Below are positions 51,996 through 61,061 of a DNA stretch of 64,000 bases, in pieces; position 1 is the stretch's first letter; each line of letters opens with the position of its first letter. The position numbers and the translations under genes are program-made. Below the pieces are notes generated by a model, which searched no databases, was not told where the DNA came from, and saw nothing but the letters and a program-made list of their open reading frames with translations. The DNA is from Janibacter indicus (GTDB taxonomy: Bacteria > Actinomycetota > Actinomycetes > Actinomycetales > Dermatophilaceae): NCBI RefSeq assembly GCF_900176385.1, contig NZ_FWXN01000006.1, forward strand, positions 1-64,000. The letters run 5' to 3'.

Positions 51996-52754
51996 TCAGC
52001 GAGGAGCCATGCGCAGCGAGCCGTCCATGCGGATGACCTCGCCGTTGAGGTAGTCGTGGTCGATGATCGACAGCGCGAGCTGGGCGTACTCCTCGGGGCG
52101 GGCGAGGCGCTGCGGGAAGGGAACTCCCTTGGCCAGGCCCTCGCGGAACTCCTCGGAGACGGTCGCGAGCATCGGGGTCTCGACGATGCCGGGGGCGATG
52201 GTCATGACGCGGATGCCGTGCTGGGCGAGGTCGCGGGCGGCGGGCAGGGTGAGGCCGACGATGCCGCCCTTGCTCGAGGAGTAGGCGGCCTGGCCGACCT
52301 GGCCGTCGTAGGCGGCGATCGAGGCGGTGTTGATGATGACGCCGCGGGCGCCGTGCTCGAGGGCCTCGGTCTGGGAGATCTTCTCGGCGGCGAGGGTCAG
52401 CACGTTGAAGGAGCCGATGAGGTTGACCTGGATGATCTTGGCGTAGAGGCCGAGGTCGTGCGGACCCTTCTTGCCGAGGATGCGCATCGACGGGCCGATG
52501 CCGGCGCAGTTGACGACCGTGCGCAGCGGGACGCCGGCACCGGCGGCGGTGTCGACCGCGGCCTGGACCTGCTCGGGGTCGGTGACATCGACGGCGACGT
52601 ACTCGATGCCGTCGACCTGCGGGGCGCCCTCGATGGCGGCCGGCAGGTCGAAGGCGAAGACCCGCGCGCCGCCCGCGGCGAGCGCTGCGGCGGTCGCGGC
52701 GCCGAGGCCCGAGGCTCCTCCGGTGACGATGGCGGCGGTGTCGGTGATCTGCAC
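51996..52754 (-). CDS. SDR-family 3-hydroxyacyl-CoA dehydrogenase-like oxidoreductase
   Basis: A 252-residue classical short-chain dehydrogenase. Cofactor motif TGGASGLGAATA, NNAG-equivalent NCAGIG, catalytic S in NTASIAAYDGQ and Y-x3-K in YSSSKGG. The segment IAPGIVETPMLATVSEEFRE resembles HSD10-type 3-hydroxyacyl-CoA dehydrogenases, so a role in fatty-acid degradation is likely. Start ATG at 52754. Confidence 0.9.
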   Translation of the reverse strand: MQITDTAAIVTGGASGLGAATAAALAAGGARVFAFDLPAAIEGAPQVDGIEYVAVDVTDPEQVQAAVDTAAGAGVPLRTVVNCAGIGPSMRILGKKGPHDLGLYAKIIQVNLIGSFNVLTLAAEKISQTEALEHGARGVIINTASIAAYDGQVGQAAYSSSKGGIVGLTLPAARDLAQHGIRVMTIAPGIVETPMLATVSEEFREGLAKGVPFPQRLARPEEYAQLALSIIDHDYLNGEVIRMDGSLRMAPR

Positions 52755-52834
52755 GGTGCTCTCCTCGAAGGGGGACGGTGTCCGGGTGTCGGGCCGAGCC
52801 TAGCCAGTGGCCGATCGCCGGTTACGGTGCCCGC

Positions 52835-53794
52835 ATGAGCGAGCTCCCTCCGGAGGAATCCAAGGCCCCTTCCCCCGGCGACTTCCCCGCCGCGGTGCGC
52901 AACCCGCGCGAGGTCCTGCTCTTCGGCATCACCCCACCCCGCGCCGAGACCGCGCCCGATCGGATCAGCGAGATCGCCGCGCGGACCCTCGCCCGCGTCG
53001 AGGCCCTGCCGGTCGACGCCCTCGTCCTCTACGACATCACCGACGAGGCCGACCGCAACGCCGCCCCCCGCCCCTTCCCCTTCGCCTCGATGCTCGACCC
53101 GGGCGACTACCTCGGCGAGCAGCTCGCCGGCTGGGACCGGCCGGCGATCGTCTACCGGGCCGTCGGCAAGTACCGCGAGGACGAGCTCACGGAGTGGCTC
53201 GCCGCCGCACCCGACAACGTCCTCACCGTCTTCGTCGGCAGCTCGAGCAGCGATGCCGAGGTGAGCACGACGCTGCCGCGCGCGCTGGAGCTGCACCGCG
53301 AGGTGCGGCCGAGCCTGCCCCTGGGTGGCGTGACGATCCCCGAGCGCCACTCGAGTCGCGGCGACGAGCACGAGCGCCTCCTGCGCAAGCAGCACGGGGG
53401 CGCCGGCTTCTTCATCAGCCAGATCGTCTACGACATCGGCGCGGCCAAGAACCTCGCCTCCGACTACCGCTATGCCGTCGTCGAGGACGAGCTCGACCCG
53501 GCGCCGCTGATCTTCACGCTGTCGCTGTGCGGATCGGACAAGACGCTGAGCTTCCTCGAGTGGCTCGGCGTGCGCGTGCCCAGCTGGGTGCGCAACGAGA
53601 TCGTCCACGCCGACGACCCGCTGAAGTGGTCCCGCCAGCACGCGCTCAACGCGGCCCGCGAGCTCACCGACTTCTGCCGCTACCTCGGCATCCCCTTCGG
53701 CTTCAACATCGAGTCCGTCTCCAGCCGACGGGTCGAGATCGAGGCCGCCGAGGAGCTGACCCACGAGGTCGCGGCCCTGCTCGAACGGGACTGA
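52835..53794 (+). CDS. Methylenetetrahydrofolate reductase family protein
   Basis: 319 residues. It has VLLFGITPPRAET near the N-terminus, VDALVLYDITDE, VGSSSSDAEV, LGGVTIPERHSSRGDE (the GGVTIPERH segment is typical of MTHFR-like proteins) and GAGFFISQIVYD. These resemble the TIM-barrel flavin-dependent MTHFR fold, though this is not the canonical MetF and the reaction is uncertain. The ATG at 52835 starts the homologous part. It is followed by a perfect 26-bp-arm hairpin. Confidence 0.8.
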   Translation: MSELPPEESKAPSPGDFPAAVRNPREVLLFGITPPRAETAPDRISEIAARTLARVEALPVDALVLYDITDEADRNAAPRPFPFASMLDPGDYLGEQLAGWDRPAIVYRAVGKYREDELTEWLAAAPDNVLTVFVGSSSSDAEVSTTLPRALELHREVRPSLPLGGVTIPERHSSRGDEHERLLRKQHGGAGFFISQIVYDIGAAKNLASDYRYAVVEDELDPAPLIFTLSLCGSDKTLSFLEWLGVRVPSWVRNEIVHADDPLKWSRQHALNAARELTDFCRYLGIPFGFNIESVSSRRVEIEAAEELTHEVAALLERD

Positions 53795-53821
53795 CCGAGG
53801 GCCCGGACGGCAACTGAGCAA

Positions 53822-53874
53822 GAGAAACTGCCCCTTCGCAAGGGTTTCAAACCCTTGCGAAGGGGCAGTTTCTC
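53822..53874. repeat. Perfect 26-bp inverted repeat (hairpin A) before the flavin pair
   Basis: GAGAAACTGCCCCTTCGCAA begins the left arm (53822-53847); the right arm (53849-53874) is its exact complement around a single C. It contains CCCTTCG/CGAAGGG in inverted orientation, and GGGTCACCCG follows. A diverged copy lies exactly 2,000 bases downstream (55822-55874). Confidence 0.93.
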
Positions 53875-53934
53875 GGGTCACCCGAGAATCTCGGGGCCTA
53901 CGGGAATGCATCGTCACCCCCTGCCGCTAGACTA

Positions 53935-53948
53935 GTTGAGGATTCAAC
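53935..53948. promoter_or_regulatory. Short inverted repeat upstream of the flavin monooxygenase
   Basis: GTTGA-GGAT-TCAAC, an A/T-rich palindrome 16 bases before the ATG and next to the CTGGAGG ribosome-binding site. MarR-like operators often look like this. No dedicated regulator gene is adjacent. Confidence 0.45.
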
Positions 53949-53963
53949 AAACTGGAGGCGGCA

Positions 53964-55127
53964 ATGCAGTTCGGACTCTTCTCCGTCGGCGACGTGACGA
54001 TGGACCCCACGACCGGCCGCACGCCGAGCGAGGGCGAGCGGATCAACGCGATGACCCAGATCGCGCTCAAGGCCGAGGAGGTCGGGCTCGACGTCTTCGC
54101 CACGGGTGAGCACCACAACCCGCCCTTCGTCCCCTCCGCGCCGACGACCCACCTCGCCTACATCGCCGCCAAGACCGAGCACCTCAAGCTCTCGACCGCG
54201 ACGACCCTCATCACGACGACCGACCCGGTGCGCATCGCCGAGGACTACGCCTTCCTCCAGCACCTGTCGGGCGGGCGCGTCGACCTGATGATGGGCCGCG
54301 GCAACACCGGCCCGGTCTACCCGTGGTTCGGCAAGGACATCCGCCAGGGCATCCCGCTGGCGATCGAGAACTACCACCTGCTCCGCCGCCTGTGGCGCGA
54401 GCAGAACGTCACCTGGAAGGGCCAGTTCCGCACGCCGCTGCAGGGCTTCACCGCCACCCCTGCGCCACTGGACGGCGTCGCCCCCTTCGTCTGGCACGGC
54501 TCGATCCGGTCCACCGAGATCGCCGAGCAGGCCGCCTTCTACGGCGACGGGTTCTTCCACAACAACATCTTCTGGAACATCGAGCACACCGCCCAGATGG
54601 TCGGCCTCTACCGGCAGCGCTTCGAGCGCTACGGCCACGGCGACGCAAGCCAGGCGATCGTCGGGCTCGGCGGACAGGCCTTCATGGCCGACAGCGAGGC
54701 CGAGGCCAAGCGGATCTTCCGGCCCTACTTCGACAACGCGCCGGTCTACGGGCACGGGCCCTCGCTCGAGGACTTCACCCGCCAGACGCCGCTGACCGTC
54801 GGCACGCCCGAGATGGTCATCGAGCGCACCCTCTCCTTCGCCGACCACGTCGGTGACTACCAGCGCCAGCTCTTCCTCATGGACCACGCCGGCTTGCCGC
54901 TCGAGATGGCCCTCGAGCAGGTCGAGATCCTCGGTCGCGAGGTCGTGCCGGTGCTGCGAAGGGAGTTCGAGGCACGTCGTCCCGAGGGCGTGCCGAGCGA
55001 GCCGCCGACCCACGCGTCGCTGGCGGCGGAGGGGCCCGACAGCCCGCACCGTAAGGTCGTCACCAGCCCAGTCGCCATCGCCGAGCAGGAGGCGGCAGCG
55101 CAGCGCGAGGAGGTCGCCACCCGATGA
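53964..55127 (+). CDS. LLM-class flavin-dependent oxidoreductase (CE1758 type)
   Basis: A 387-residue luciferase-like monooxygenase beginning MQFGLFSVGDVTMDP. It has FATGEHHNPPFVPSAP, LSTATTLITTTDPVRIAEDYA (split) and DLMMGRGNTGPVYPWFG. These match the CE1758-type LLM enzyme that is normally paired with a CE1759-type reductase. Substrate unknown. CTGGAGGCGG precedes the ATG, and the stop overlaps the reductase start by 4 bases. Confidence 0.93.
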   Translation: MQFGLFSVGDVTMDPTTGRTPSEGERINAMTQIALKAEEVGLDVFATGEHHNPPFVPSAPTTHLAYIAAKTEHLKLSTATTLITTTDPVRIAEDYAFLQHLSGGRVDLMMGRGNTGPVYPWFGKDIRQGIPLAIENYHLLRRLWREQNVTWKGQFRTPLQGFTATPAPLDGVAPFVWHGSIRSTEIAEQAAFYGDGFFHNNIFWNIEHTAQMVGLYRQRFERYGHGDASQAIVGLGGQAFMADSEAEAKRIFRPYFDNAPVYGHGPSLEDFTRQTPLTVGTPEMVIERTLSFADHVGDYQRQLFLMDHAGLPLEMALEQVEILGREVVPVLRREFEARRPEGVPSEPPTHASLAAEGPDSPHRKVVTSPVAIAEQEAAAQREEVATR

Positions 55128-55765
55128 GCAGGTCCGTCGTCGTCATCACCGCTGGGCTGTCGTCGCCCTCGAGCACCCGGCTGCTCGCCGACCAGCTCGC
55201 CGACGCCATGCGCGCTGCCGTGGGCGGGCGCGGCGAGTCGGTCGACGTCGAGTTCGTCGAGCTGCGCGAGCTGGCCGTCGAGATGGCCCAGACAATGGTC
55301 TCGGGCAACCGGCCGACGCCCGGCCTGGAGACCGTCCAGGCCAAGGTCGTCGCCGCCGACGGCTTGATCGCCGTCACGCCCGTCTTCACCGCGAGCTACT
55401 CCGGCCTCTTCAAGACCTTCGTCGACCTGCTCGACAAGGACGCGCTCATCGGCAAGCCGGTGCTCATCGCGGCCACCGCCGGCACGCCCCGGCACAGCCT
55501 CGTGCTCGAGCACGCGATGCGCCCGCTCTTCGCCTACCTGCGCGCGGTCGTCGTGCCGACCGCGGTCTTCGCCGCCACCGAGGACTTCGGTGGCGAAACC
55601 GACCTCGAGCGGCGCGTGCACCGCGCGGCGGGCGAGCTCGCCGCCCTGGTCGTCGCCGAGCGCACCGGCGTCGCCGGCTTCGCGCCCACGGGTGACGAGG
55701 CGAGCGGCACGCTGGGCCCGGTGACCGACTTCAGCCAGCTGCTGCGCGGGCACGACGGGAGCTGA
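55124..55765 (+). CDS. NAD(P)H-dependent FMN reductase (CE1759 type)
   Basis: A 213-residue flavodoxin-like reductase. FMN-binding VVITAGLSSPSSTRLLAD is followed by VTPVFTASYSGLFKTFVDLLD and LIAATAGTPRHSLVLEHAMRPLF. It should supply reduced FMN to the monooxygenase encoded upstream. The start overlaps that gene's stop (ATGA). A diverged copy of hairpin A follows at 55822. Confidence 0.92.
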   Translation: MSRSVVVITAGLSSPSSTRLLADQLADAMRAAVGGRGESVDVEFVELRELAVEMAQTMVSGNRPTPGLETVQAKVVAADGLIAVTPVFTASYSGLFKTFVDLLDKDALIGKPVLIAATAGTPRHSLVLEHAMRPLFAYLRAVVVPTAVFAATEDFGGETDLERRVHRAAGELAALVVAERTGVAGFAPTGDEASGTLGPVTDFSQLLRGHDGS

Positions 55766-55821
55766 TCCCCCTTCGTCCGGCTGGCGGTCACCTCACGCGC
55801 CACACGAATATCGGGTCACCC

Positions 55822-55874
55822 GGAAAACTGCCCCTTCGCCAGGGTTTCAAACTCTTGCGAAGGGGCAGATTCTC
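55822..55874. repeat. Diverged inverted repeat (hairpin B) after the flavin pair
   Basis: Same design as 53822-53874, with a few substitutions (GGAAAACTG, CGCCAGGG, AAACTCTTGC). GGGTCACCC stands on both sides here, against one side in copy A. It lies between the reductase gene and a convergent gene, so it could end both. Confidence 0.88.
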
Positions 55875-55911
55875 GGGTCACCCGTAAATCATGAGGCGAA
55901 GGGGGCACCCC

Positions 55912-57396
55912 TCACCCCCGCAGTCGCCGGCGAAGGGAGCCGGGCAGGCCGGCCACGGCGGCGACCTCGAGCGCGGTCTTGGGCTCGTAGCCCACGCGCC
56001 ACAGGCCGCCGTGGGCCGCGGCCTCGCTGAAGAGCTCCTCCGGGTGCGCGCGCTGCGGGGTCTCCCGTACGAGGTCGCGCACGAGCAGCGCCGCCATGAG
56101 GGGGCGCACCGTCTCGGGGCGGAAGACCTCGACCCCGAAGTGGTGGGCGCCGCCGTAGGCCGCGCCGAGCACGGGGTTCTTGGTCACCGATCGGGTCCAC
56201 GTCGCCGGCGCGACGTTGAAGGAGACGGTCTGCCCGGCGCCCTCGGCGGCGACACCCCGCCAGCGCTGCAGCCGCTTGGCGACCGCGTAGTTGGGGCCCT
56301 GCTGCGGCACGAGGACGTCGGCGATGCCGGACTCCCCCGCACGGGCGTCGCGGTAGGCCGGCGCGAAGAGCCGCCCGCGGCCCAGCGCGCGGGCCGGCGC
56401 CTGCACCCCCTTGAGCGCGAACCCCCGTGCGGCCCAACGGCGCCGGGACTCCTCGACGACCTCCGGCGGCACGACGAAGGCGTCGGTCGGCGTCGCCAGC
56501 CAGGCGAGCGCGGTCCGCGCGTCGTCGTCGGTCAGCTCGCCCATGAGCAGGTCCATCGCGGCGCTCACCCGCACGTGCACCCCCGAGTCGGCGTAGGCGT
56601 GCATGCCGACGGCGAGCGGCTCGTCGCCGCGCACCCGGCGCACCCACTCCAGGACCTGGCCGGGCTGGTGGACGACGTCGGCGCCGGAGTCGCCCGCAGC
56701 GTCGACGGGGAAGGTCAGGGTGCCGGCACCTCGGCTGGCCAGACCCTTCTTGTAGCGCCAGGCGCGGCTGCGCGGCAGGTCGATGGCGAGCACGTCGGCG
56801 CCCCACGACAGCAGCGTCTCGAGCGGCCCCATCTCGGCACCGGCCCCGACGAGCAGCGCGCGGTGGCCGGGCAGAGCCAGCCACTCCGGGTGGTCGATGA
56901 CCTCACCGACCGCCTCGGCGAAGGAGGGCTCGACGAGCCCGGCGTCGACCCAGGCCCCGAGCTGACCGCGCAGCTCCTCGCCGGCGAGCTCGCGACCGCC
57001 GACGGGGACGCGCAGCTCGGTGACCGGCTCGGCCGTGCCGCGGACGCTCTCGGTGCCGAAGGGGGCCGCCCCGGTGGGCATCCCCGCGTGCGCCTCGTCG
57101 AGGGGCACCTCGCTGCCGGCGTCGTCGACGAGGACCATCCGGCGCCGCATCGAGGCGAGCCCGTCGGCGGCGATCCGGCGCGCGGCCTCGGTCGAGCGGG
57201 CGCTGGCGGCGGTGACGTCGTGGACGAGGTCGACGTAGTCGGTACGCCACTCGCGGGCGCCGTCGATGCGCTCGGCGAGCGCGGGGTCGACGCCACGGAC
57301 CGAGTCCGCGAGCACTCCCTTCGTCGTCGTGGTCGTCGACCGCTTGCCCTGGTCGTCGGCCGGGAAGTGCACACCCGCGGTGGTCTCGTCGCTCAT
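55912..57396 (-). CDS. Conserved hypothetical protein with Rossmann-like segment
   Basis: 494 residues, cytoplasmic. The middle has a nucleotide-binding-like ALLVGAGAEMGPLETLLSWGA, followed by DVLAIDLPRSRAW. The C-terminal part contains VLGAAYGGAHHFGVEVFRPE. I do not recognise the family, though uncharacterised actinobacterial proteins of this length and pattern are common. The start ATG at 57396 is divergent-free, close to the nitronate monooxygenase stop at 57428 upstream in the same direction. Confidence 0.6.
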   Translation of the reverse strand: MSDETTAGVHFPADDQGKRSTTTTTKGVLADSVRGVDPALAERIDGAREWRTDYVDLVHDVTAASARSTEAARRIAADGLASMRRRMVLVDDAGSEVPLDEAHAGMPTGAAPFGTESVRGTAEPVTELRVPVGGRELAGEELRGQLGAWVDAGLVEPSFAEAVGEVIDHPEWLALPGHRALLVGAGAEMGPLETLLSWGADVLAIDLPRSRAWRYKKGLASRGAGTLTFPVDAAGDSGADVVHQPGQVLEWVRRVRGDEPLAVGMHAYADSGVHVRVSAAMDLLMGELTDDDARTALAWLATPTDAFVVPPEVVEESRRRWAARGFALKGVQAPARALGRGRLFAPAYRDARAGESGIADVLVPQQGPNYAVAKRLQRWRGVAAEGAGQTVSFNVAPATWTRSVTKNPVLGAAYGGAHHFGVEVFRPETVRPLMAALLVRDLVRETPQRAHPEELFSEAAAHGGLWRVGYEPKTALEVAAVAGLPGSLRRRLRG

Positions 57397-57427
57397 GCCC
57401 TCATCCTGTGACGGCGCTCACGTCAGA

Positions 57428-58357
57428 TCAAATGACGTCCACGAGGGACCGCACGACGCTCGCTGCGTCGGTCTCGGCGGTGAGCCGGTCGACGCCCACC
57501 CCGGCGTAGAGCGGGGTGTAGCCGGTGTCGCCGCGCTCCCGGCCGTCGGCGTGCTCGGCGCGGGCGGCGTCGGTCATCGCGTCCTCGTCACCGGCCCACC
57601 GCTGGACGAAGGGAGTGTCCACCGCCCGCCCGCCGAACTCCCGTGGCCACGCGAGGCCCTGCGCGACGTCGTGCACGCGCGAGTAGCGGGTGACGTCGGC
57701 GGCAACGAGCGCGGCCTTGGCTGCGGAGGTGTTGTCCGCCTCGACGCAGGTGAGGAAGGGGGTGCCGCACCACACGCCGGCAGCGCCGGCACCCATGACG
57801 CGGGCGACGTCGGCGGCGGTCGTGATGCCGCCGGCAGCGAGCACCGGGCGTTCGGTCGCGGCCAGCGCCATCGCGAGCAGGTCGTCGGTGGCCACCTCGT
57901 CACGGCCGTGTCCGCCCCCTTCGCCACCGCGGGCGACGATGATGTCGGCGCGCGCCTCGATCGCCTGCTCGAGATCGGCCGCGTTGCCGACCTGGCAGGC
58001 GACGAGCAGGCCCCACTCGTGCAGGCGCCGGACGGGTTCGACGAGGTCGCCGAAGGAGACCGACACGAGCTTGGGCCGCGACAGGCCGGTGAGCGAGGTG
58101 ATCGCGTCGATCTGCTCGTCGAGCTGCGGCACCCACGCCATGAGCCCGATGCCGAAGGGGGTGGCCCCCTCTCCCGCGATCGCCGCCTGCTCGGCGATCC
58201 ACTCCGGCGACGAGGTGCCGCGGGCGCCGATCATTCCGAGCCCGCCCGCCGCGGAGACGGCGTGCGCGAGGCGGCCGCCGGCGACGCCGGCCATGGGGGC
58301 GCTGATGATCGGGTGGGTCGTGCCGAGCAGGTCGGTGATGGCGAACATGTCCCTCAT
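57428..58357 (-). CDS. Nitronate monooxygenase (NMO/2-nitropropane dioxygenase family)
   Basis: About 310 residues of flavin TIM barrel: HPIISAPMAGVAGGRLA, GGLGMIGARGTSSPEW, VARGGEGGGHGRDEV and AGGITTAADVARVMGAGAAG, as in class II-like nitronate monooxygenases or FabK-like enoyl reductases. It oxidises nitronates with FMN. Starts at 58360, 58357 and 58348 are all ATG; I list 58357, with AGGAG/GGAG upstream. It is divergent from the cyclophilin gene, and the frame running on to 59026 is antisense. Confidence 0.88.
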   Translation of the reverse strand: MRDMFAITDLLGTTHPIISAPMAGVAGGRLAHAVSAAGGLGMIGARGTSSPEWIAEQAAIAGEGATPFGIGLMAWVPQLDEQIDAITSLTGLSRPKLVSVSFGDLVEPVRRLHEWGLLVACQVGNAADLEQAIEARADIIVARGGEGGGHGRDEVATDDLLAMALAATERPVLAAGGITTAADVARVMGAGAAGVWCGTPFLTCVEADNTSAAKAALVAADVTRYSRVHDVAQGLAWPREFGGRAVDTPFVQRWAGDEDAMTDAARAEHADGRERGDTGYTPLYAGVGVDRLTAETDAASVVRSLVDVI

Positions 58358-58387
58358 CATGCTCCGTGCACTCCTAGACTCCGGCCC

Positions 58388-59059
58388 ATGACCCGACGCG
58401 CCGCCGCCCTCGCCGCCTCCGCCGTGCTCGCCCTCGCCGGGTGCGGCTCCGACGACGGGTCCGGCGACGACGGGTCGTCCGGTGCCGAAACCACGGCGAT
58501 CAGCGGCGAGACCGAGTGCCCGCCGGAGGGCGGCGCCGAGGTGCGGGCCACGAGCTTCGAGCAGGCGCCGCCGATGTGCATCGACGAGGCGAAGACCTAC
58601 ACGGCGACGATGACGACCGACGCCGGTGAGGTGACGATCGAGCTCGACGCGAAGCAGGCGCCGAAGTCGGTCAACAACTTCGTCGTGCTCTCGCGCTACA
58701 AGTACTACGACGGGCTGACCTTCCACCGGGTCATCAAGGACTTCATGGCGCAGGGCGGCGACCCCTCGGGCGACGGCAGCGGCGGGCCGGGCTACGAGTT
58801 CGACGACGAGCTGCCGGAGCAGGGCGACTACGAGATCGGGTCGGTCGCCATGGCCAATGCGGGCGCCAACACCAACGGCTCGCAGTTCTTCATCATCACC
58901 GGCGACGCGGGCGTGCAGCTGCCGCCGAGCTACAGCCTCTTCGGCAAGGTGACGCAGGGGATGGACGCCGTGGAGAAGATCGAGGCCGACGGGTCCGCCG
59001 GCGACGGCGCCCCCGCCACGGTGCACACCATCGAGAGCGTGACGATCGCGGAGAAGTAG
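58388..59059 (+). CDS. Lipoprotein peptidyl-prolyl cis-trans isomerase (cyclophilin)
   Basis: 223 residues. Lipoprotein signal with LALAGC lipobox (Cys ~19), an acidic/Ser linker, then a cyclophilin domain: FHRVIKDFMAQGGDP (active-site R and Q), SVAMANAGANTNGSQFFI and LFGKVTQGMD. It probably folds or isomerises exported proteins on the outer face of the membrane. ATG at 58388. Closely followed by the MGMT-like gene. Confidence 0.92.
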   Translation: MTRRAAALAASAVLALAGCGSDDGSGDDGSSGAETTAISGETECPPEGGAEVRATSFEQAPPMCIDEAKTYTATMTTDAGEVTIELDAKQAPKSVNNFVVLSRYKYYDGLTFHRVIKDFMAQGGDPSGDGSGGPGYEFDDELPEQGDYEIGSVAMANAGANTNGSQFFIITGDAGVQLPPSYSLFGKVTQGMDAVEKIEADGSAGDGAPATVHTIESVTIAEK

Positions 59060-59084
59060 GCCCCGGGCCGAGGACGGAGGAGCC

Positions 59085-59420
59085 GTGGACGACGTCCTCG
59101 TCGAGCGGGTGCTGCGGGCGGTCGAGCTCGTGCCCCGGGGCCGGGTCGTCTCCTACGGCGACCTCGCCGCACTCGTCGGCACCGGCCCGCGCCAGGTCGG
59201 CTCGATCATGCGCGTCTACGGCAGCAACGTCACGTGGTGGCGGGTGACCAATGCGTCGGGCGACCTGCCCTCGCACCTGCGGCAGGCGGCCTTCATCGAG
59301 TGGGCGGTCGAGGGCATCGAGGTCAAGCCCAATGCGCTCGGCTGCCGGATCCGTGACCACCGGGCAGATCTGGAGGCGCTGGCCGCCGCGTGGGAGGCCG
59401 CGGTCACCGACCTGGGGTGA
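59085..59420 (+). CDS. MGMT-family alkyltransferase-like protein (ATL)
   Basis: 111 residues of the O6-alkylguanine-DNA alkyltransferase C-terminal fold: VPRGRVVSYGDLAAL, RQVGSIMRVYG. The reactive PCHR cysteine motif is absent (WWRVTNASGDLPS occupies that position), as in ATL proteins that bind alkylated DNA and recruit nucleotide excision repair. GTG start at 59085 with GGAGGAG upstream. Confidence 0.87.
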   Translation: MDDVLVERVLRAVELVPRGRVVSYGDLAALVGTGPRQVGSIMRVYGSNVTWWRVTNASGDLPSHLRQAAFIEWAVEGIEVKPNALGCRIRDHRADLEALAAAWEAAVTDLG

Positions 59421-59486
59421 GCGGGGCGCGCGAGCCGATGTATGAGAGTGAGTCCCAGCGCACCGAGGTACCTCAACCGAAGGGAG

Positions 59487-60995
59487 TCAGCCGCGCTGGT
59501 GCCGCATCTGCTCCAGAGCCAGGGCGGCCACCGCCCCGAGCACGAGGACCGCGGCGGGCAGGAGCAGCGACTCGGCGAAGGCGGACGACAGCGCTTTGGC
59601 GACCTGCGGGGGCAGGGTTGCGGGACCGGCGGCGGCGCTCCCTTCGCCCGAGCCGAAGCGCTCGGCCGCCTGCGGGCCGAGGTGGGAGGCGATGCGCGCG
59701 GACATGAGCGCCGCGATGGCCGCGGACCCGATGACCGAGCCGACCTGGCGGGTCGTGTTGTAGATGCCCGAGCCGGCGCCGGCGAGGTGGATCGGCAGGT
59801 TGCGGTTGGCCGTCGTCGCGAGCGGACCCCAGATGCACGCACCCGTGACCCCGATGAAGGTCATCGCGACGCACACCGCGACGATCGACGAGTCGGGGGT
59901 CATCAGGCGCGAGAGGACGAAGAGCGTTACGGCAAAGCCGCCCAGGCCCAGCGTCGGCAGCACCCGCGGGTGGATCCGGTCGACGAGCTGGCCGACCGGG
60001 CGGGCGAGCGCGATCGAGGCGATGGCCTGCGGGGACATGAGCAGCGCGGCCTCGGTCGGCGTGTAGCCACGCACGCTCTGCAGCCACACGAGCAGCGGGA
60101 ACATCATCGCCGTCACCGACAGGCCCATCGTCGTGATCGCCAGGTTGGACAGCGAGAAGTTGCGGTCGCGGAAGAGCCCGAGCGGCACGAGCGGCTCGGC
60201 CGGCCCTCGCGCCTGCCACACGACGAAGCCGACGAGCACGAGCACCCCGGCGCCGATGAGCATCGGGACGGTGAGCGGCCCGACGATCTGGCCCCAGTCG
60301 TGGCCCTCACCCTCCTGCAGGCCGAAGATCACGAGGAAGAGCCCGACCGCCGACAGGCCGACGCCGACCCAGTCCATCTGGTGCGCGTGCTGCTGCAGCC
60401 GCGGCACGAGCCGGGCCGCGGCGACGAAGCCGATGATCCCGACGGGCACGTTGATGAAGAAGATCCACTCCCAGCCGGCCGAGTCGAGGAGCAGGCCGCC
60501 GAGCAGCGGGCCGACGAGGAAGGCGACGCCCGCGGTCGCACCCCACAGGGCCATCGCGGACCCGCGCCGCGCGGGCGGGAAGGTGCGGGTGATGACGGCC
60601 ATCGTCTGCGGGGTCATCATCGACGCACCGAGGCCCTGGACGACGCGTGCGCCGATGAGCCAGCCGATGGTCGGGGCGAGCCCGCAGGCGAGCGAGGCGA
60701 GGGTGAAGATCGCCAGGCCGGTGAGGTAGAGCCGCTTGGGCCCGAAGCGGTCGCCGAAGCGCCCGGTGATGAGCAGCGGCACCGCGTAGGCGAGCAGGTA
60801 GGCGCTCGTCACCCACAGCACCGGCTCGATGCCCGTGTCGAAGGACTCCATGAGCGCCGGCGTCGCGATCGAGACGATCGAGACGTCGACGAGGATCATG
60901 AAGAAGCCGACGACCAGGGCCCACAGCGCCGGCCACGGGTTGTCGGGGAACTCGTCGTCGCTGAGCACGGGCGCCTGGCCCGCCTGGGTCGTCAT
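59487..60995 (-). CDS. DHA2-family MFS drug exporter (EmrB/QacA type)
   Basis: A 502-residue transporter with 14 predicted helices. Motifs: VDVSIVSIATPAL (motif D1), GRFGDRFGPKRLYLTG (motif A), GLGASMMTPQTMAVITRTFPP (motif C region). The family exports toxic compounds with protons. A broken MarR-type regulator gene lies immediately upstream (61062-61343) in the same direction, which is the common regulator position. The start ATG at 60995. Confidence 0.92.
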   Translation of the reverse strand: MTTQAGQAPVLSDDEFPDNPWPALWALVVGFFMILVDVSIVSIATPALMESFDTGIEPVLWVTSAYLLAYAVPLLITGRFGDRFGPKRLYLTGLAIFTLASLACGLAPTIGWLIGARVVQGLGASMMTPQTMAVITRTFPPARRGSAMALWGATAGVAFLVGPLLGGLLLDSAGWEWIFFINVPVGIIGFVAAARLVPRLQQHAHQMDWVGVGLSAVGLFLVIFGLQEGEGHDWGQIVGPLTVPMLIGAGVLVLVGFVVWQARGPAEPLVPLGLFRDRNFSLSNLAITTMGLSVTAMMFPLLVWLQSVRGYTPTEAALLMSPQAIASIALARPVGQLVDRIHPRVLPTLGLGGFAVTLFVLSRLMTPDSSIVAVCVAMTFIGVTGACIWGPLATTANRNLPIHLAGAGSGIYNTTRQVGSVIGSAAIAALMSARIASHLGPQAAERFGSGEGSAAAGPATLPPQVAKALSSAFAESLLLPAAVLVLGAVAALALEQMRHQRG

Positions 60996-61061
60996 GGGCC
61001 CGACGCTACGCCTCGGGCCCGACAGTCCCGCGACCGTCTCGTCGGACCTCGTCGGACCTCG

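Noticed and set aside
53822-55874. Composite transposon with the hairpins as ends
   Set aside because: No transposase, no target-site duplication visible, and the hairpins are symmetrical units rather than inverted ends.
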